Shown: positions 48,965 through 52,425 of the stretch, one piece after another
Layout: every line of letters begins with the position of its first letter
Numbering within the stretch: the first letter of the stretch is position 1
NCBI GenBank assembly: GCA_013115145.1
Contig: JAAPAO010000179.1
Span: 4,868-57,292 of the forward strand
DNA from: Perkinsus chesapeaki
Taxonomy: Eukaryota > Perkinsozoa > Perkinsida > Perkinsidae
Reading direction: 5' to 3'
Length of the DNA: 52,425 nucleotides
Program-made: the position numbers and the translations under genes
The notes under the pieces: generated by a model
Seen by the model: only the letters and a program-made list of their open reading frames with translations
What the model was told of the DNA's origin: nothing
Database searches by the model: none

Positions 48965-51086
48965 TTATGTTAATAGAGATTCAATAATCCAACTCACTAA
49001 CTCACTAACAGTTATATTATTATTATCATCACATTGATCACATGATTGTAATATATTATCATCACCGAATGTTGTTATATATACTTTGAATTGTGGTGAT
49101 TTTGTTAGTAACTGTATTAATAAATCTTTATCCTTCAACCTAAGTTTAAATCTTTCTTCTTTTATTAATATACCAATACATCTTAAATGGGTTTCTATGC
49201 CAGTAAATATTAATAGGTATTCCTTATCATCATACTTTTCTTCTCGTATATCTCCTCTTCTTTCTACATCACTCTCAACACAATATTCAACAACACCATT
49301 ATCACCATTTTTATCATCATTTAACAAGCTATTATATGCTTCTACATGTTGTATTAGAGAATATACAATACCACTACATATACCATTATCTATTGCTGCT
49401 GCTATAATATCATTTGGTATTGTTGCCCATGATAAGAAGGAATTGCCCTAAAATTGATGAATAATAATAATTATTATTATTGACAATGCGGCGTATGCTT
49501 GATGATTATGATGATGATGTAAAAAAAGGAACACTAGTTGTTGTTGAAGTTGAATATTATTATTATGTATTACCATATTATCTATTCTTGCTATAATGCT
49601 AGCAGCAGCTACATATGATTTACATTCGAACAATTTTAATACCCATTTTGTTATATTATCAAATACATCTTTATCAGCAATTGAATAATTATTATTAACC
49701 GTCATCATCAACATATCATGTATTCTCCTACTACTATAACTACTACCATTATTAATACAATTTGATATAATTCTACTTTCATGTCCCTTTTTATTGTCAT
49801 CATCATCATCAACCATCATCATCCTCATTATATGATTATCATCAGGTATATTTGCATTATTATTACTATTATTATCAAATTTAACTTGTTTATTATTTCT
49901 ATTATATTTTTCATATATTGCTTGTATTACATCTGGTATAAAGATATTATCACTTAATAAGGCTTTAGCAAGTAATAAATTAGCTTCATCTCGGGATAAA
50001 TAATCAATATTATTATTAGTTGCTATATCTAATAATATTATAATACAATTAGTATTGCTTGACCAATCAAATAATGGTAATATATTGTAACACGGATAAA
50101 GATATTTTAATAACGTACTATAATTATTATTATCGTATCTTTTTTTCATCGTCGTCGTTGTTAACCATATCTTATTCGTTATTATATTAGATATATCAGA
50201 TTCATATTCATGAGGTTCAATCATAGTATAAGCAGATATAGCAGCAGAATAATAAATTTTATAATCATAATAATCATTACTATCGATTATAGTATTTTCA
50301 TAATCATCCCTTTCTTTTATATAATATTTTATCCCATTAATAATTGTATTCATAATCGTTCTTAACGATTTATGTATATCATATGTCACCAATACGGCCT
50401 CAACTAATCCATTATTATTGTATAATATATTATTACATATATTAATAAAAATAGATAAACAAGATTCTATTAATTTATTATTATAGTATGTATCATCATC
50501 ATTATTATTATCATAAGTTCTTCTTCTTTTCGATTCTGTTATATATCCTAGTTCTTCTTGTGCTCTAGCTAGTTGTACATATACTGATGTTAAAGCAACT
50601 AATGTTAACTCTTTAATGGATGACAATTCTATTTTATTATTTCCATTATTCTCACTCCAATCATCATACTTTAAGTAATGGCAACTGATAATAAAATAAT
50701 AAATAACAACAACTTGTTATTATTATCATCGTATGCTTCATCAGCATTACATAGCAAAGTTTGACGCATCAATTATCATTATAATAGATTTTGTATCTTT
50801 TGGTGATATCTTTTTAAATCCTAAGCGTATCCAATCCATTATTATAACTGGGTTAGATGATGATAGATGAAATTTAATATCCGATAATAACAAACGTAAA
50901 GCCTAAAATATCCGGTATTATCTTAATAACAACAATCACCCACCTTACCCCAATATAACCTATATCCTTCTCTATCAACTTGATAATATCCATACTATCT
51001 TGTTTAGTATTACTCCTACTACTGGATACCCCATTCATTCCCTCATTATCATCATCATGCTCAATCTGTTGGTTAGTATTATCCAT
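48965..51086 (-). CDS. Helical-repeat protein of unknown function
   Basis: Start ATG 51084-51086 (MDNTNQQIEHDDDNEG); four exons join in frame through introns at about 50939 (GTAAGGTGGG), 50753 (GTAATGCTG) and 49480. Stop at 48965. About 650 residues, mostly alpha-helical: LRLLLSDIKFHLSSSNPVII, MDWIRLGFKKISPKDTKSII, LTLVALTSVYVQLARAQEEL, SCLSIFINICNNILYNNNGL, LLKYLYPCYNILPLFDWSSN, FDNITKWVLKLFECKSYVAA, NSFLSWATIPNDIIAAAIDN, IVYSLIQHVEAYNSLL. Poly-N and poly-D inserts separate the helices. This resembles an irregular alpha-solenoid, as found in scaffold subunits, but I recognise no family. The upstream region has a GC-rich motif like other promoters here. Confidence 0.6.
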
Positions 51087-51482
51087 GAATAAGGAACAAA
51101 AACCACTTTAACATTATTGCGGAGCGAGCGAAGCGAGCGGAGCTTATATTGCAGTGCGCGGTCGTTCGTGTGCGTGCGTCCGTCTGTCACGGGACAAGGC
51201 CAACACACAATTAATATGCCATTGAGCCATGGGCGAGCGAGAAAGCACCCACGGCTACGCTATAGATTAAGTGAGATGATGACTACGCTATAGATTAAGT
51301 GAGATGATGATTATTATATATTGCATTTATATCCCATAGACCAATAGTGATATTTGTATTGTAGTTTGCATTTCCCTATTGGTATTTCGACTCTCTCATC
51401 TCTAACCGGCTAGGTTTGCGTTGACTGAAAGACCTTGGGAACTCTGACAACAAATACCAATATTTCTGGTGCTACAATAACT
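51087..51482. other. GC-rich boundary between the host gene and the right-hand element
   Basis: It begins with AT-rich leader, then GGAGCGAGCGAAGCGAGCGG (51121-51140), CGGTCGTTCGTGTGCGTGCG, and TGGGCGAGCGAGA at 51230-51242. A 28-bp tandem duplication lies at 51255-51310. The last 150 bp may be the 5' end or leader of the mobile element. No gene seen. Confidence 0.45.
51255..51310. repeat. 28-bp perfect tandem duplication
   Basis: Unit ctacgctatagattaagtga plus gatgatga occurs twice back to back (51255-51282 and 51283-51310) with no differences. Confidence 0.9.
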
Positions 51483-51749
51483 ATGACTTCTGATGAAGAA
51501 GTATATGACGGCACTGATGGGAGAACAAGGACTAATGGTACTCCTCCTCCTATCAATGTGACCGTATCGGAGCTGTATCAACAAAACCAAGAACTTCGAC
51601 GCCAGATAGATGCTCTACAGTCTCGACTAGCTTCGACAGAGACTCCTAATTCCATAAGAAATTCAGGACCGACTGGTAATGCGTCTGACAGTTCTCGGCC
51701 TATGTCTGGTAATGGTGATGGTACTGCAGTAGCGGCTCGTAAGGAGTGA
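51483..51749 (+). CDS. Gag-like short ORF with coiled coil (element protein)
   Basis: From ATG 51483 (MTSDEEVYDGTDGRTRT) to TGA 51747-51749, 88 codons; the frame is open further upstream from about 51435 without an ATG. Acidic start, Pro patch (TPPPINVTV), heptad-type helix (SELYQQNQELRRQIDALQSR), then a Ser/Gly-rich tail (NSGPTGNASDSSRPMSGNGD). This order (disordered acidic start, coiled coil, linker) is common at the N-terminus of retrotransposon Gag proteins. Base composition and codon choice resemble the integrase fragment rather than host exons. There is no nucleic-acid-binding zinc knuckle, so the protein is truncated or the call is wrong. Confidence 0.4.
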   Translation: MTSDEEVYDGTDGRTRTNGTPPPINVTVSELYQQNQELRRQIDALQSRLASTETPNSIRNSGPTGNASDSSRPMSGNGDGTAVAARKE

Positions 51750-51758
51750 GGATCATAT

Positions 51759-52163
51759 CGTACAGTGCAAGCTGGTAGAATGGTAATCAGTATGGCTCTT
51801 ATCCGTACAGTTGCAACTCATACAGTTTTGGGTCGTACAGTTGCGATTCGTACAGTGTTATATCATCTTGTTGCACTTCGTACAGTGTCATATCGTACAG
51901 TATCAATTCGTACAGTGTCCAGCCATACAGTGTCATTTGGTACAGTACAAGCAAGTACAGTGTCAGTTAGTACAAGGCTAATTCGTACAGTTACGGTTCA
52001 TACAGTGCCAACTCGTACAGTTACGGCTCATACAGTGCCAACTCGTACAGTTTCGGTTCATACAATTTCAACTCGTACAGTTCCGGTTCATACAATTTCA
52101 ACTCGTACAGTTACGATTCATACAGTGCAAACTCGTACAGTATTATTTGGTACACCGACACTT
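51759..52163 (+). repeat. 15-bp tandem repeat array, 27 units, open as RTVxx pentapeptides
   Basis: Units of exactly 15 bp with core CGTACAGT or CATACAGT plus seven variable bases, end to end for 405 bp. In the frame 51765-52220 the array stays open and reads (R/H)TV followed by two variable residues. Early units are diverged and later units alternate between two types (CGTACAGTTACGGTT-like and CATACAGTGCCAACT-like), indicating a 30-bp higher-order unit. Confidence 0.9.
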
Positions 52164-52177
52164 TCGTACACTTTGCT

Positions 52178-52230
52178 CCGATTTTTTTCAGTATATTCCG
52201 CGCCGCGCGGAATATACTGAAAAAAATCGG
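52178..52230. repeat. Perfect 25-bp inverted repeat with 3-nt loop
   Basis: Left arm 52178-52202 (CCGATTTTTTTCAGTATATT then CCGCG), loop CCG, right arm 52206-52230 its exact reverse complement. A second palindrome, GGCGCGC-TAC-GCGCGCC, overlaps its end at 52229-52245. It could be a cruciform, a terminator-like RNA hairpin, or the fused terminal inverted repeats of an element. Confidence 0.92.
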
Positions 52231-52297
52231 CGCGCTACGCGCGCCCCCGGTCGAGTTCCACTACGGCTGTCTCAACCACTAGAAGTTCATCAAGCTT

Positions 52298-52364
52298 CTC
52301 ACCAGGTTTCGAACCCGTGCCTTGCGGTTACGAGGCCAGATGCCTAACCACTAGACCACTACGC
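52298..52364 (-). other. tRNA-like sequence with intact A and B boxes (tRNA-derived SINE promoter)
   Basis: On the minus strand: TGGTCTAGTGGTTAGGC is a good internal A box with a pairable D stem, and CGGGTTCGAAACC is a perfect B box and T loop. The spacing fits a tRNA, and the loop CTCGTAA would give anticodon CGT (Thr). However, the anticodon stem (CTGGC against CCGCA) and the acceptor stem do not pair. This is therefore a degenerate tRNA or the head of a tRNA-derived SINE, not a working tRNA. A second A-box-like word (TTCTAGTGGTTGAG) lies just downstream on the same strand (52271-52284). Confidence 0.6.
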
Positions 52365-52425
52365 ACGTCATATGGTTGACAAGGTAGCCTGCCTTGGGCA
52401 GGTCTTGTGCGGTTGCCAATCACTT

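Noticed and set aside
51483-51749. Gag ORF as the 5' half of the same copy as the integrase at 22.6 kb
   Set aside because: The two lie 27 kb apart with many host genes between; they can only be separate insertions, and no shared LTR was seen.
52298-52364. Functional tRNA-Thr (CGT) gene on the minus strand
   Set aside because: D and T arms look right, but the anticodon stem has at most one clear pair and the acceptor arms do not match.

Overview
This is an intron-dense, very AT-rich eukaryotic nuclear window from a flagellated protist. TAA, TAG and TGA all serve as stops in recognisable genes, so the code is standard. Most genes are cut by very short introns, usually about 40 to 60 nt. These introns begin GTAATA, GTAGTA or GTGATA, end in TTATTAG or similar, and consist largely of runs of three-base units. 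The same triplet expansion fills the exons with poly-N, Q, D, S, G and T tracts. Meckelin and a roadblock dynein light chain point to cilia or flagella. A kinase followed by EF-hands (CDPK layout) is typical of alveolates and green lineages, but the sequence alone does not fix the taxon.

Layout from the left. The tail of an unknown gene and a small two-exon gene (2-697). Mitochondrial-type NADP isocitrate dehydrogenase (887-3174, +). Then a minus-strand block: meckelin/TMEM67 (3338-7781), a small helical protein (7862-8450), a cysteine-rich four-helix membrane protein (8626-9899) and transportin-1 (10112-14058). A divergent GC-rich promoter leads into a plus-strand EF-hand protein (14242-18772) and a long coiled-coil protein (18909-21574). 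Next is a foreign-looking, less AT-rich retroelement piece with an integrase, a polypurine tract and a probable LTR edge (22358-about 24030). A poorly resolved gene holding a small SINE-like insertion follows (24349-25777).

The right half carries roadblock dynein light chain (26178-26683, +), KIN17 (26793-28468, -), CstF64 (28871-30353, +), the exosome nuclease DIS3/Rrp44 (30453-35174, +), a secretory methyltransferase (35493-37579, -), a WDR44-like beta-propeller protein (37731-41736, +), a possible TAF1C/Rrn6-like propeller protein (42179-45599, +), an intronless CDPK-like kinase (45947-48802, +) and an unknown helical protein (48965-51086, -). The last 1.3 kb is GC-richer and looks like a second mobile element: a Gag-like coiled-coil ORF, a 27-unit 15-bp repeat array that reads as RTVxx pentapeptides, a perfect 25-bp inverted repeat and a degenerate tRNA-like pol III promoter.

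The genes do not form one pathway. There are loose functional groups: mRNA 3' processing and RNA turnover (CstF64, DIS3, KIN17), cilium and motor (meckelin, roadblock, possibly the EF-hand and coiled-coil genes), and nuclear import (transportin). The most unusual signals are the triplet-built introns, the DIS3 PIN domain without expected acidic residues, the kinase with HWD and DMG instead of HRD and DFG, and the composite element at the right edge. Exon boundaries were read by eye from GT-AG signals, reading frame and remembered homologues; no transcript evidence was available.
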